From Priestia aryabhattai (GTDB lineage: Bacteria; Bacillota; Bacilli; Bacillales; Bacillaceae_H): a stretch of 64,000 nucleotides of DNA. The first letter of the stretch is position 1. Every line of letters begins with the position of its first letter. The notes under the pieces are model-generated. The model was not told where the DNA came from and did not search any database. It was given only the letters and a program-made list of their open reading frames with translations. The position numbers and the translations under genes are program-made. Below are positions 45,504 to 54,360 of this stretch, one piece after another. The DNA lies in assembly GCF_023715685.1 (NCBI RefSeq), contig NZ_JAMBOQ010000002.1, positions 186,001-250,000 on the forward strand, written 5' to 3'.

Positions 45504-46361
45504 TATGCAAAGCTGTTCGGTAAGAAGAGAAGAAAATTCACGTAAAGACGCTGATACAAAGGTATCTTTCCGTGTAATAAAAAAAGTGGGGACCTTTCTA
45601 TATGGCTGTGGTAGCGGAGTTAACGTTAATGAATGGTCATGGTTAGATACAATGGATTTCATCATCACAGCTACGCCCATACCTGCTTTTACACACCCAA
45701 TAATCGCTTCAATCGTACCAAATTCTAATATGCGTTTTGGAAACACGCCTTCTCTTGTCAGCAGCATTTCTAATGTATGTCGATATGCACATCCGCTGCT
45801 GAAAGCTAATAGATTCATGTCGTTTAGGCTATAAAGAGAAGGAAGAGGATGGCGGCTCACAAGTACAAGCTCTTCATCTTGAATAAATAAAGTGTTTATA
45901 TCAGGATGTTCACAGCTGCCTGCAACGAATGCCCCTTCAAGTTTTCGGGCTAAAACCAGCTGAATAAGAACATCGGTTGTATGTGTTTCTAAAACGAAGT
46001 CTACATCAGGGTAGGTAGTGCAATAATTAAAAAGAAAAGGCGGTAGCCGAAGAGCCGCAGTGGATTCAGTTGCACCTATTTTTAAAGGACCTATCGGTAT
46101 ATGGGCACTGCTTTGCACAGTTGCAGTGGCTTCATTGGTTAAACGCAGAATTTGTTCAGCATAACGATGTAACAGCTCTCCGCTAGAAGTTAAAGTGACG
46201 CCTTTACCGCTTCGTTCAAATAGCTGTGTACCCAGCTCAGCTTCTAATTGCTGAATTCGCATCGTCACATTCGACTGCACGTAGCTTAAGCTTTTGGCTG
46301 CTTTTGAAATGTTTTTTTCTTCTGCTACCGTTGTAAAAACAAGCAAATCTTTTATATCCAT
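45492..46361 (-). CDS. LysR-family transcriptional regulator
   Basis: 289 residues from ATG 46361 (GGAGGAG upstream; the longer frame starts in the promoter). Helix-turn-helix: E-K-N-I-S-K-A-A-K-S-L-S-Y-V-Q-S-N-V-T-M-R-I. Effector domain with I-G-A-T-E-S-T-A-A-L-R-L-P, typical of the CbbR/YofA-like group. Divergent from the MFS gene at 46471 with only about 110 bases between the starts, so it probably controls that transporter. Confidence 0.88.
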   Translation of the reverse strand: MDIKDLLVFTTVAEEKNISKAAKSLSYVQSNVTMRIQQLEAELGTQLFERSGKGVTLTSSGELLHRYAEQILRLTNEATATVQSSAHIPIGPLKIGATESTAALRLPPFLFNYCTTYPDVDFVLETHTTDVLIQLVLARKLEGAFVAGSCEHPDINTLFIQDEELVLVSRHPLPSLYSLNDMNLLAFSSGCAYRHTLEMLLTREGVFPKRILEFGTIEAIIGCVKAGMGVAVMMKSIVSNHDHSLTLTPLPQPYRKVPTFFITRKDTFVSASLREFSSLLTEQLCITKP

Positions 46362-46470
46362 AAAATCTCCTCCTGCAGCTATCATTTTTATTGATGACTT
46401 TTATCTTTATTCCTTATTTTACATGATATCATCACTTCTCTACACTGAAAGTAGAGGTGGAGGAGAGAAA

Positions 46471-47691
46471 ATGAGCAGACAAAAAGCTTCTTATAAGTGG
46501 ATAATTTTATTTATTGCCACTGTGTCTCAGGCGTGTGCAACGTTTGTCACGTACGGCGCGGGACCATTGGCAGCGTTTTGGCAAAGACTATATGATTTAT
46601 CGCAGTTTCAAACAGGACTGCTTGTATCAGCTGTTCAAATTGGTCCGATTTTTTCAATGCTGTTTTTTGGAAACTGGATGGATCGTTATGGAGAAAGGTG
46701 GCTTGTAGGGGGAGGATCTATTTTGCTGGGGGTAAGCATGCTTTTTGCCTATAGAGCTGATCATTATATGTATTTAACAGGCGTGCTTCTCGCAGCAGGT
46801 GTGTGGTATGGAACAGCACAGCCAGGAGGAAGCAAAGCGGTGGTGAAGTGGTTTCCTTCTCATCATAGAGGTCTTGCCATGGGGATTCGGCAAACGGGGA
46901 TACCAATTGGAGGCGCTGTCGCTTCAGCGGCATTACCAGTGCTGTTTCACCAATACGGCTGGCATTCAGCTGTGGTTGTACAGGCTGCGGCAGCTATTGG
47001 GGGTGGTCTTCTTTTTTTAGTGTTCTATCGAGAATACTCATCATCGTCAGAAAAAAAGGAAACATTTACGCTTCGTCAAAAAATCAAGCGCATTTCTCAA
47101 GATAAAACGCTCTATCCCCTGTTCTTCGTGGGTGTTTCAATGATTTCTCTTCAAATGATTATCGTCGCGCACTTTATAAGTTATTTAACGAAAGCCTTGA
47201 AGATGAATTTTGCTTCAGCGGGCATGTTACTGAGCATCACACTGTTAGGCGGAATGATTGGGAGAATTGCTTTAGCCTGGGTAAGTGACCATGTGTATAA
47301 CGGAAATCGAAGGACTCCTTTGCAAGTGACGGTTTGGATGGCTGCAGGACTAACAATAGCTATTTCTTATATTGGATTTGATTTGCCTTTTTGGCTACTA
47401 ACTGCAGTTTGCTTTAGCCTCGGTTTTTTTGCGATTGGCTGGTTTAGTTTATTTATCGTGTTAATAGCAGAAAAAGCGGATGATCGTACTATCGGTTTAA
47501 CTGTAAGCATCGCTTTAACGCTCAATCAATTTGCCATTGTGCTTGCACCGGTTTGGTTTGGGCTCCTTGTTGATTGGCTCCAGAGCTATGCGCTGGCTTT
47601 TAGTACGTCTGCAGGTTTAATTGCATGCGGAGGAATATGGCTAACAAAAGAGCGTGTTCATCCATTTTTAAATAAAAAAGTCACTAAATGA
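46471..47691 (+). CDS. MFS transporter (oxalate/formate- or cyanate-like group)
   Basis: About 406 residues from ATG 46471 (GGAGGAG upstream; the frame opens much earlier inside the LysR promoter). Twelve helices, with G-N-W-M-D-R-Y-G-E-R between helices 2 and 3 and A-W-V-S-D-H-V in the second half. K-W-F-P-S-H-H-R-G-L-A-M-G-I-R-Q-T-G resembles transporters of small acids and nitrate/cyanate. Substrate unknown. Confidence 0.85.
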   Translation: MSRQKASYKWIILFIATVSQACATFVTYGAGPLAAFWQRLYDLSQFQTGLLVSAVQIGPIFSMLFFGNWMDRYGERWLVGGGSILLGVSMLFAYRADHYMYLTGVLLAAGVWYGTAQPGGSKAVVKWFPSHHRGLAMGIRQTGIPIGGAVASAALPVLFHQYGWHSAVVVQAAAAIGGGLLFLVFYREYSSSSEKKETFTLRQKIKRISQDKTLYPLFFVGVSMISLQMIIVAHFISYLTKALKMNFASAGMLLSITLLGGMIGRIALAWVSDHVYNGNRRTPLQVTVWMAAGLTIAISYIGFDLPFWLLTAVCFSLGFFAIGWFSLFIVLIAEKADDRTIGLTVSIALTLNQFAIVLAPVWFGLLVDWLQSYALAFSTSAGLIACGGIWLTKERVHPFLNKKVTK

Positions 47692-47737
47692 ATAGTGATT
47701 TAGCGCTATTTGACTAGGAATACTCACTCTTTAAAAC

Positions 47738-47762
47738 GTTTCAAAGTAATGCTCTTGGGTAC
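47738..47762 (+). promoter_or_regulatory. SigB-type promoter
   Basis: GTTTCA, 13-base spacer, GGGTAC, close to the general-stress consensus GTTTAA-N12-15-GGGWAW, placed about 28 bases before the start codon of the stress protein. Confidence 0.7.
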
Positions 47763-47789
47763 ACACAACATTAATGAGGAGAGGATAGT

Positions 47790-48269
47790 ATGGAAGCAAA
47801 AAATGTTGTGGGAGTATATGAAACGGAACAAGAAGCAATTCATGCTGTAGAGAGTTTAAAAAAAGAAGGATATGAATCGGAAGAAATATCTATCATCGGT
47901 AAACATAAAAAGACCAAAAACGTTCAGAAAGAAACGAATACAAAAGCAGAAGGTGCAGCAACTGGAGCGCTTGCTGGAGGTACGCTAGGGAGCTTGACCG
48001 GAATATTAGCAGGTGCTGGAGCTCTTGCAATACCGGGAATAGGCCCAATTGTGGCGGCTGGTCCGATTGTAGCTACATTAACAGGTGCAGCAGCTGGTGC
48101 GAGCGTAGGAGGACTCTCAGGTATTTTAGTGGGTATGGAAATTCCAAAACAGCAGGCTGAACAATATAATGATTCAGTCAAAGAAGGCAGCTTGCTTGTT
48201 CTAGTAGACAAAACAGATTCAGATTATGACGGAAACCCGAAAGCGCCTTTAACCGGAATGATTCTATAG
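47790..48269 (+). CDS. General-stress protein of the YflT type with glycine-zipper core
   Basis: 159 residues. An N-terminal ferredoxin-like domain (V-V-G-V-Y-E-T-E-Q-E-A-I-H-A-V-E-S-L) as in YflT/GspM stress proteins, then a long Gly/Ala-rich segment with G-A-L-A-G-G-T-L-G-S-L-T-G-I-L-A-G that can insert in membranes, and a hydrophilic tail. The SigB-like promoter supports induction by general stress. GAGAGGA precedes ATG. Molecular function unknown. Confidence 0.8.
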   Translation: MEAKNVVGVYETEQEAIHAVESLKKEGYESEEISIIGKHKKTKNVQKETNTKAEGAATGALAGGTLGSLTGILAGAGALAIPGIGPIVAAGPIVATLTGAAAGASVGGLSGILVGMEIPKQQAEQYNDSVKEGSLLVLVDKTDSDYDGNPKAPLTGMIL

Positions 48270-48287
48270 AGCTTATGATATGTAGTC

Positions 48288-48318
48288 AAAATCTGTCGCA
48301 ATTGCGGCAGATTTTTTT
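48288..48318 (+). terminator. Terminator of the stress-protein gene
   Basis: Stem AAATCTGTCGCAA / TTGCGGCAGATTT, then T-run. Confidence 0.85.
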
Positions 48319-48717
48319 ATGCATTGCCTTTTCTTAAGTACATTAAAATAACAATAATATTCCATGATAGTAAAAAAATACAAATACTTCATGGTGCATC
48401 GAGCGATAATATGCCTAGAATTACAATGTAATATTATTGTAACAATAATGTATTTATTGTTTTATTTTAGGGTCAGATTCTTGATAAAAGCTTTAACAAT
48501 AGGGTTTGGTTAAAATATTTATCCATAAATTAACTGTTAATTATTATACTTAGTGGAATAATTTTCTAATTTATTTTTAAGAATTACTTTTTAGCAAATT
48601 ATTCATGTTTGAATGAAGGCTAAAAAGTATATTTCAAAAGTATGTTTACTTAAAAAGTTAAGCAGGTTGATTAGTAGCATCATTCATTTAGCTAAATTTC
48701 GAAAGGAGCTGCTAAAA
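48319..48717 (+). other. AT-rich upstream region of the gas-vesicle cluster
   Basis: About 400 bases, strongly AT-rich, without a credible gene; a frame open from 48613 runs into gvpA but lacks a ribosome binding site. TATACT at about 48546 could be a -10 box, and TTAACTGTTAA just before it is a small palindrome. I cannot assign a sigma factor. A regulated promoter for the whole cluster must lie here. Confidence 0.45.
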
Positions 48718-48978
48718 ATGAGTATCCAAAAAAGTACAGATAGTTCTAGTTTGGCAGAAGTGATTGATCGAATTCTCGACAAAGGGATTGTCATCGATGC
48801 TTTTGCTCGAGTATCACTCGTAGGAATTGAAATTTTAACGATTGAAGCACGAGTCGTTATTGCAAGTGTCGATACGTGGCTTCGCTATGCGGAAGCCGTA
48901 GGGTTATTAACCGACAAAGTAGAAGAAGAAGGGCTGCCTGGCCGAACAGAGGAGCGAGGAGCAGGGCTTAGTTTTTAA
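48718..48978 (+). CDS. gvpA: Gas vesicle structural protein GvpA
   Basis: 86 residues from ATG 48718 (AAAGGAG upstream). The GvpA core is intact: [21 protein letters not shown], then [29 protein letters not shown]. This helix-strand-strand-helix protein polymerises into the ribs of the gas-filled shell. The first 64 residues differ from GvpB (50034) at only two positions; the tails diverge. First gene of the cluster. The short hydrophilic C-terminal tail probably faces outwards or binds accessory proteins. Confidence 0.95.
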   Translation: MSIQKSTDSSSLAEVIDRILDKGIVIDAFARVSLVGIEILTIEARVVIASVDTWLRYAEAVGLLTDKVEEEGLPGRTEERGAGLSF

Positions 48979-49038
48979 ATCTTTTAATCATTAGAAAATT
49001 CATTAAATAAATAATAATAAGAGAAAAGAGGATGGAAC

Positions 49039-49515
49039 ATGACAACAACTGATCAAAACGAAAAACAACAAAATCAGCAGCAAGAAGAAAAAACGCAAAA
49101 TTCTTTAAATCTTGCCATTTTAGGAGGCGTAGTAGGAGCAGGAATTGGGCTTCTTTCAAGTCCGCAAACGAGTAAAAAAGTACTCAGTCGCTTAGGACAA
49201 TCAGAAATTGTACGTGCGACAGGACAAGAGTTAAGGCGAAACGCACAGGATATTCTAACGCAGCAAGCGATGGGGGCGTTAAGACAGACAGCTACAGGCT
49301 ATCTTGAAAAAGACAATTTAAGCAAGCTGCTGGCACCTAAAAAGAAAAAAGAAGATGCATCAAATGAACAGGCGGATTCGCAGGAAGAAGTCAGCGAAAG
49401 CACAGAAATGGAAACGTCTCAGTATGAAGAATTAAAAGAAGAAAATAAAAATATGAACGACCAGCTGCAGCGCATTGAAGAGATGCTAAACAAACTCATG
49501 GACGCTAAAAAGTAA
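49039..49515 (+). CDS. gvpP: Gas vesicle accessory protein GvpP
   Basis: 158 residues. A Gln/Glu-rich N-terminus leads to a YtxH-like glycine-zipper helix L-A-I-L-G-G-V-V-G-A-G-I-G-L-L-S-S-P at about residues 30-47. An amphipathic region follows, then an acidic stretch and a C-terminal coiled coil Q-Y-E-E-L-K-E-E-N-K-N-M-N-D-Q-L. The same architecture recurs in GvpT. Present in the B. megaterium cluster; its exact role is unknown. Confidence 0.88.
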   Translation: MTTTDQNEKQQNQQQEEKTQNSLNLAILGGVVGAGIGLLSSPQTSKKVLSRLGQSEIVRATGQELRRNAQDILTQQAMGALRQTATGYLEKDNLSKLLAPKKKKEDASNEQADSQEEVSESTEMETSQYEELKEENKNMNDQLQRIEEMLNKLMDAKK

Positions 49516-49540
49516 GATATTCGTCCTGAAGGGGAATTTC

Positions 49541-50014
49541 ATGGATAAAAAAGATGTGGAGAAAGCAGCCTTAAAAGCAGGAAAAAAGATCATTGATCAT
49601 ACGCCTGAACCTGTTAAGGAAAAGGTAGAAGAAAAGCTTAAAGAAAAAGCGAAAGAAAAGTTTGTCGAAAAAACCGAAGGGAAACTGCAGGAAAAAGCAA
49701 ATGAAGTGTCAGAAAAACTGCAGGAAACAAAAGAGAAAAATGCCCAAAAGGTACACGGCAAAGGGGAAGAAGCAAAAGAAAAGCTTCAAGACGTCTTATT
49801 ATCAGTAAAAGATAAGCTTAGCGATGTGAAAGAAGCTGGAGAGGACTTTCAAGAAAAAGTTTCTTCTTCAGACGATAAAGATAAGTCAAAAAATAAGCGG
49901 AAAATAAAAGGCGTAAATCAGATTAAAAAAGCAACTGATATTAAAAGCTCTACTACTATTAAAAGTTCCAATGATATTAAATCATCTACAGATTTAAAAA
50001 CAATGGGATCATAA
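49541..50014 (+). CDS. gvpQ: Gas vesicle accessory protein GvpQ
   Basis: 157 residues, extremely rich in Lys and Glu, with heptad-like repeats ([20 protein letters not shown]) that predict a long amphipathic or coiled-coil helix resembling LEA proteins. The C-terminus has repeats of I-K-S-S-[TN]-[TD]. AAGGGGAA stands before ATG. The position between gvpP and gvpB identifies it. Confidence 0.88.
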   Translation: MDKKDVEKAALKAGKKIIDHTPEPVKEKVEEKLKEKAKEKFVEKTEGKLQEKANEVSEKLQETKEKNAQKVHGKGEEAKEKLQDVLLSVKDKLSDVKEAGEDFQEKVSSSDDKDKSKNKRKIKGVNQIKKATDIKSSTTIKSSNDIKSSTDLKTMGS

Positions 50015-50033
50015 GCGAAAGGAGAAATGGGAA

Positions 50034-50300
50034 ATGTCTATTCAAAAAAGTACTAATAGTTCAAGTTTAGCAGAAGTAATTGACCGTATTTTGGACAAAG
50101 GAATTGTCATTGATGCTTTCGCAAGAGTATCTGTGGTAGGAATTGAAATTTTAACGATTGAAGCACGAGTGGTTATTGCAAGTGTTGATACGTGGCTGCG
50201 CTATGCAGAAGCAGTTGGGCTTCTTCGTGACGATGTAGAAGAAAATGGTCTTCCTGAACGTTCAAATTCAAGTGAAGGACAGCCGCGTTTTAGTATTTAA
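50034..50300 (+). CDS. gvpB: Gas vesicle structural protein GvpB
   Basis: 88 residues, the second copy of the main shell protein (N8 and V34 instead of D8 and L34 of GvpA within the first 64 residues). The tail [20 protein letters not shown] differs from GvpA. AAAGGAG precedes the ATG. A hairpin after the gene (50313-50342) may adjust the amount of downstream mRNA. In B. megaterium the GvpB copy is the one known to be needed for vesicles. Confidence 0.94.
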   Translation: MSIQKSTNSSSLAEVIDRILDKGIVIDAFARVSVVGIEILTIEARVVIASVDTWLRYAEAVGLLRDDVEENGLPERSNSSEGQPRFSI

Positions 50301-50312
50301 TATGAAGCAATA

Positions 50313-50342
50313 TGGAACCTTCCTTTTTTGAGGGTGGTTCCA
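50313..50342 (+). terminator. Intercistronic hairpin after gvpB
   Basis: TGGAACC (50313-50319) pairs with GGTTCCA (50336-50342) around a T-rich loop. No T-run follows directly, so partial termination or 3'-end protection of the gvpB message is more likely than full stop. Confidence 0.55.
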
Positions 50343-50375
50343 GCTTTTAGATATAACTATTGGAGGCTACTAAAA

Positions 50376-50642
50376 ATGGAAATTAAAAAAATTATGCAAG
50401 CTGTAAACGACTTTTTCGGTGAACACGTAGCTCCTCCTCATAAAATCACCTCGGTGGAAGCTACTGAAGATGAAGGTTGGAGAGTTATTGTTGAAGTGAT
50501 TGAAGAACGAGAATATATGAAGAAATACGCCAAAGATGAAATGCTCGGGACATACGAGTGCTTTTTAAATAAAGAAAAAGAAGTCATCTCATTCAAACGA
50601 CTCGACGTCAGATATAGAAGCGCCATTGGCATTGAAGCATAA
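50376..50642 (+). CDS. gvpR: Gas vesicle protein GvpR (GvpO-like)
   Basis: 88 residues from ATG 50376, with TTGGAGG upstream. Contains A-V-N-D-F-F-G-E-H and G-W-R-V-I-V-E-V-I-E-E-R-E-Y-M-K-K-Y-A, D-E-M-L-G-T-Y-E and F-K-R-L-D-V-R-Y, the pattern of the GvpO/GvpR family. Accessory or regulatory factor in assembly. Confidence 0.88.
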   Translation: MEIKKIMQAVNDFFGEHVAPPHKITSVEATEDEGWRVIVEVIEEREYMKKYAKDEMLGTYECFLNKEKEVISFKRLDVRYRSAIGIEA

Positions 50643-50670
50643 ACGATAAGATGGCAGGAGGAACGTAAAA

Positions 50671-51597
50671 ATGACCGTCTTAACAGACAAAAGGAGAAAA
50701 GGCAGTGGAGCTTTTATACAAGATGACGAGACCAAAGAGGTTCTTTCAAGAGCGCTGAGCTATTTAAAATCCGGCTATTCCATTCATTTTACAGGTCCTG
50801 CCGGCGGAGGCAAAACTTCTTTAGCGCGAGCACTTGCTAAAAAGAGAAAGCGCCCGGTGATGCTGATGCACGGAAATCACGAGCTCAACAACAAAGATTT
50901 AATTGGAGATTTTACAGGCTATACGAGCAAAAAAGTGATCGACCAGTATGTTCGTTCCGTCTATAAAAAAGATGAACAAGTGAGTGAAAACTGGCAGGAT
51001 GGCCGATTGCTTGAAGCTGTAAAAAATGGTTATACGCTGATTTACGACGAATTTACTCGGTCTAAGCCGGCGACGAATAATATCTTTCTATCGATATTAG
51101 AAGAAGGCGTGCTGCCGCTGTATGGAGTAAAAATAACCGATCCTTTTGTGCGCGTGCATCCCGATTTTCGCGTCATCTTCACAAGCAATCCAGCCGAGTA
51201 TGCTGGCGTATATGATACGCAAGATGCGCTTCTTGACAGGCTAATTACCATGTTTATTGATTATAAAGACATCGACAGAGAGACAGCGATTTTAACAGAG
51301 AAAACGGACGTAGAAGAAGACGAAGCGCGCGTAATTGTAACGCTCGTAACAAACGTTCGAGACCGCTCTGGAGATGAAAACAGCAGCGGACTTAGCTTGC
51401 GTGCTTCGCTCATGATCGCTACCCTTGCCGCACAGCAAGACATTGCTATCGATGGAAATGACGAAGCGTTTCAAACATTATGTATAGATATCTTGCGTCA
51501 TCCGCTTACCAGATGTTTAGACGAAGAAAATGCAAAAAGCAAAGCCGAAAAAATCATTTTAGAAGAGTGCAAGAATATAGACATTGAAGAAAAGTAA
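50671..51597 (+). CDS. gvpN: Gas vesicle AAA+ ATPase GvpN
   Basis: 308 residues of the MoxR/CbbQ-like AAA+ group. Walker A G-P-A-G-G-G-K-T-S near residue 43, Walker B L-I-Y-D-E-F-T-R near 130 and sensor 1 V-I-F-T-S-N-P near 172. Thought to promote growth of the vesicle shell. GGAGGAA precedes ATG. Confidence 0.94.
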   Translation: MTVLTDKRRKGSGAFIQDDETKEVLSRALSYLKSGYSIHFTGPAGGGKTSLARALAKKRKRPVMLMHGNHELNNKDLIGDFTGYTSKKVIDQYVRSVYKKDEQVSENWQDGRLLEAVKNGYTLIYDEFTRSKPATNNIFLSILEEGVLPLYGVKITDPFVRVHPDFRVIFTSNPAEYAGVYDTQDALLDRLITMFIDYKDIDRETAILTEKTDVEEDEARVIVTLVTNVRDRSGDENSSGLSLRASLMIATLAAQQDIAIDGNDEAFQTLCIDILRHPLTRCLDEENAKSKAEKIILEECKNIDIEEK

Positions 51598-51611
51598 AGG
51601 AGCTTGAAAAC

Positions 51612-52379
51612 ATGAGTGAACAGAACGAAACAGGTATTTATATTTTTAGCGCGATTCAAACGGATAAAGACGAAGGTTTTGGCTCGGTCGAAGTAGAAGG
51701 GACAAAGTCAGAAACGTTTTTAATTCGCTACAAAGACGCGGCTATGGTAGCAGCTGAAGTACCGATGAAAATTTATCACCCTAATCGTCAAAATTTATTA
51801 ATGCATCAAAACGCAGTAGCAGCAATCATGGACAAAAATGATACGGTTATTCCAATCAGCTTTGGGAATGTATTCAAATCAAAAGAAGATGTAAAAGTTC
51901 TTTTAGAAAACCTTTATCCGCAGTTTGAAAAGCTGTTTCCAGCCATTAAAGGAAAAATTGAAGTCGGTTTAAAAGTAATCGGAAAAAAAGAATGGCTCGA
52001 GAAAAAAGTAAACGAAAACCCTGAACTTGAAAAAGTGTCAGCATCAGTAAAAGGAAAATCAGAAGCAGCCGGTTATTATGAGCGTATTCAACTTGGAGGC
52101 CTTGCTCAAAAAATGTTTACTTCCCTGCAAAAAGAAGTCAAAACAGAGGTGTTTTCTCCGCTTGAAGAAGCAGCGGAAGCAGCAAAAGCAAATGAGCCAA
52201 CGGGCGAAACGATGCTCTTAAACGCGTCTTTTTTAATTAACCGTGAAGATGAAGCGAAGTTTGATGAAAAAGTGAATGAAGCGCATGAAAACTGGAAAGA
52301 CAAAGCCGATTTTCATTACAGCGGTCCTTGGCCTGCTTATAATTTTGTGAACATTCGCCTAAAAGTAGAAGAGAAATAA
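51612..52379 (+). CDS. gvpF: Gas vesicle protein GvpF
   Basis: 255 residues of the GvpL/F family. N-terminal I-Y-I-F-S-A-I-Q, H-Q-N-A-V-A-A-I-M and I-P-I-S-F-G-N-V-F, and the C-terminal signature Y-S-G-P-W-P-A-Y-N-F-V. Implicated in nucleation through contact with GvpA. Homologous to GvpL (52648) in the same operon. Confidence 0.93.
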   Translation: MSEQNETGIYIFSAIQTDKDEGFGSVEVEGTKSETFLIRYKDAAMVAAEVPMKIYHPNRQNLLMHQNAVAAIMDKNDTVIPISFGNVFKSKEDVKVLLENLYPQFEKLFPAIKGKIEVGLKVIGKKEWLEKKVNENPELEKVSASVKGKSEAAGYYERIQLGGLAQKMFTSLQKEVKTEVFSPLEEAAEAAKANEPTGETMLLNASFLINREDEAKFDEKVNEAHENWKDKADFHYSGPWPAYNFVNIRLKVEEK

Positions 52380-52380
52380 C

Positions 52381-52647
52381 GTGCTTCATAAGTTAGTAAC
52401 CGCACCTATTAACCTTGTAGTGAAAATCGGCGAAAAAGTACAGGAAGAAGCTGATAAACAGCTATACGATCTTCCGACGATTCAACAAAAACTCATTCAG
52501 CTTCAAATGATGTTTGAGCTTGGTGAAATTCCGGAAGAAGCGTTTCAAGAAAAAGAAGATGAACTGTTAATGAGGTACGAAATAGCGAAACGCAGAGAAA
52601 TTGAACAATGGGAAGAGCTAACACAAAAAAGAAATGAGGAATCCTAG
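52381..52647 (+). CDS. gvpG: Gas vesicle protein GvpG
   Basis: 88 residues, GTG start one base after the gvpF stop. Short helical protein with A-P-I-N-L-V-V-K-I-G-E-K-V-Q-E-E-A and L-M-F-E-L-G-E-I-P-E-E-A-F-Q-E-K-E-D-E-L, the GvpG signature. Coiled-coil assembly factor. Translationally coupled to gvpF and directly followed by gvpL. Confidence 0.92.
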   Translation: MLHKLVTAPINLVVKIGEKVQEEADKQLYDLPTIQQKLIQLQMMFELGEIPEEAFQEKEDELLMRYEIAKRREIEQWEELTQKRNEES

Positions 52648-53457
52648 ATGGGAGAATTACTGTATCTATACGGTTTAATTCCAACAAAAGAAGCAGCATC
52701 CATAGAGCCGTTTCCATCTTATAAAGGGTTTGACGGAGAACATTCACTGTGCCCAATTGCGATTGATCAGGTGACAGCTGTGGTTTCTAAGCTAGATGCT
52801 GACACTTATTCAGAAGAAGTAATTCAAGAAAAGATGGAGCAGGATATGAGCTGGCTGCAGGAAAAGGCATTTCATCATCACGAAACGGTAGCCGCTCTGT
52901 ACGAAGAATTTACGATTATTCCATTAAAATTTTGCACTATCTATAAAAGCGAAGAGAGTTTGCAAGCAGCTATTGAGATCAGCAAAGAAAAGATAGAGAA
53001 TTCACTGACGCTGCTTCAAGGAAATGAAGAGTGGAATGTGAAAATTTACTGTGATGATAAAGAGCTAAAAAAACAAATCGGCGAAACGAATTCAAGCGTG
53101 AAAGCGAAAAAACAAGAAATTAGTCACTTATCACCAGGAAGACAGTTTTTTGAAAAGAAAAAAATAGATCAGCTAATTGAAAAAGAAGTAGAGCTTCACA
53201 AAAACAGAGTGTGTGGAGAGATACATGACAAGCTAAAAGAACTATCACTTTATGACTCTGTTAAAAAGAATTGGAGCAAAGACGTAACGGGCGCAGCTGA
53301 ACAGATGGCGTGGAACAGCGTGTTTCTTCTCCCGTCTCTGCAAATTAATCGTTTTGTAGATGAAATTGAAGAGCTGCAGCAAAAGCTTGAAAAAAAAGGT
53401 TGGAAGTTTGAAGTGACAGGACCTTGGCCTCCCTATCATTTTTCCAGCTTTGCGTAA
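52648..53457 (+). CDS. gvpL: Gas vesicle protein GvpL
   Basis: 269 residues, GvpL/F family: L-Y-L-Y-G-L-I-P, F-T-I-I-P-L-K-F-C-T-I-Y and C-terminal V-T-G-P-W-P-P-Y-H-F-S-S-F. Begins at the base after the gvpG stop; GAGGAA within gvpG serves as its ribosome binding site. An assembly scaffold that contacts other accessory Gvps. Confidence 0.93.
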   Translation: MGELLYLYGLIPTKEAASIEPFPSYKGFDGEHSLCPIAIDQVTAVVSKLDADTYSEEVIQEKMEQDMSWLQEKAFHHHETVAALYEEFTIIPLKFCTIYKSEESLQAAIEISKEKIENSLTLLQGNEEWNVKIYCDDKELKKQIGETNSSVKAKKQEISHLSPGRQFFEKKKIDQLIEKEVELHKNRVCGEIHDKLKELSLYDSVKKNWSKDVTGAAEQMAWNSVFLLPSLQINRFVDEIEELQQKLEKKGWKFEVTGPWPPYHFSSFA

Positions 53458-53474
53458 AGTGAGGAATCAAACTC

Positions 53475-53762
53475 ATGTCTCTTAAAGAATCCATGGAGAA
53501 TAAAGATATTGCTCTTATCGATATTTTAGATGTCATTTTAGATAAAGGAGTCGCCATTAAAGGAGACTTGATCATTTCCATAGCTGGCGTCGATTTAGTG
53601 TATTTGGATTTGCGAGTGCTTATTTCTTCGGTTGAAACGCTTGTGCAAGCAAAGGAAGGAAATCGCAAACCGATCACTTCTGAACAATTTGATAAACAAA
53701 AGGAGGAATTAATGGATGCAACCAGTCAGCCAAGCAAATGGACGAATTCACTTGGATCCTGA
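53475..53762 (+). CDS. gvpS: Gas vesicle minor protein GvpS
   Basis: 95 residues with a GvpA-like core: I-L-D-V-I-L-D-K-G-V-A-I-K-G-D-L-I-I-S-I-A-G-V-D and V-Y-L-D-L-R-V-L-I-S-S-V-E-T. A paralogue of GvpA/B/J, probably at the tips or in nucleation. Its last 47 bases overlap gvpK in another frame. Confidence 0.92.
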   Translation: MSLKESMENKDIALIDILDVILDKGVAIKGDLIISIAGVDLVYLDLRVLISSVETLVQAKEGNRKPITSEQFDKQKEELMDATSQPSKWTNSLGS

Positions 53763-54000
53763 TCAAGCTGAACACGGCTTATCTCAGCTTGTGATGACGG
53801 TTATTGAGCTATTGAGGCAAATCGTTGAACGTTATGCCATGAGGCGGGTGGAGGGTGGAACGTTGACGGATGAACAAATTGAAAACTTAGGAATTGCACT
53901 AATGAACTTGGAAGAAAAAATGGACGAGTTGAAAGAGGTGTTCGGTCTGGATGCAGAAGATTTAAATATTGATCTTGGACCGCTAGGCAACCTGCTTTAA
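53716..54000 (+). CDS. gvpK: Gas vesicle protein GvpK
   Basis: 94 residues with L-D-P-D-Q-A-E-H-G-L-S-Q-L-V-M-T-V-I-E-L-L-R-Q and A-M-R-R-V-E-G-G-T-L-T, the GvpK signature. AAAGGAGG stands before ATG inside gvpS. The 47-base overlap with gvpS couples their translation. Confidence 0.93.
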   Translation: MQPVSQANGRIHLDPDQAEHGLSQLVMTVIELLRQIVERYAMRRVEGGTLTDEQIENLGIALMNLEEKMDELKEVFGLDAEDLNIDLGPLGNLL

Positions 54001-54021
54001 GCGGTCAATAGGAGGAACAGT

Positions 54022-54324
54022 ATGGCAGTCGAACATAATATGCAGTCAAGTACGATTGTAGATGTGCTCGAAAAGATTTTGGATAAAGGAGTCGTTATAG
54101 CGGGGGACATCACCGTAGGAATTGCAGATGTCGAGCTGCTAACGATAAAAATACGCTTAATTGTGGCTTCGGTTGATAAAGCAAAAGAAATTGGCATGGA
54201 CTGGTGGGAAAATGATCCGTATCTCAGTTCAAAAGGAGCTAATAGTAAAGCGCTCGAAGAAGAAAATAAAATGCTGCATGAGCGGTTAAAAGTGCTTGAA
54301 GAAAAAATAGAAACGGAACGTTAA
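54022..54324 (+). CDS. gvpJ: Gas vesicle minor protein GvpJ
   Basis: 100 residues. GvpA-like core I-V-D-V-L-E-K-I-L-D-K-G-V-V-I-A-G-D-I-T-V-G-I-A-D-V-E-L-L-T-I-K-I-R-L-I, then M-D-W-W-E and a C-terminal coiled coil rich in E and K. Fourth GvpA-fold protein of the cluster. AGGAGG precedes ATG. Confidence 0.93.
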   Translation: MAVEHNMQSSTIVDVLEKILDKGVVIAGDITVGIADVELLTIKIRLIVASVDKAKEIGMDWWENDPYLSSKGANSKALEEENKMLHERLKVLEEKIETER

Positions 54325-54360
54325 AAACTGTACGCTACTTAAAAAATGGAGGGATTTACA

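Noticed and set aside
48613..48717. N-terminal extension of GvpA
   Set aside because: No ribosome binding site at 48613, and GvpB starts at the position equivalent to 48718.
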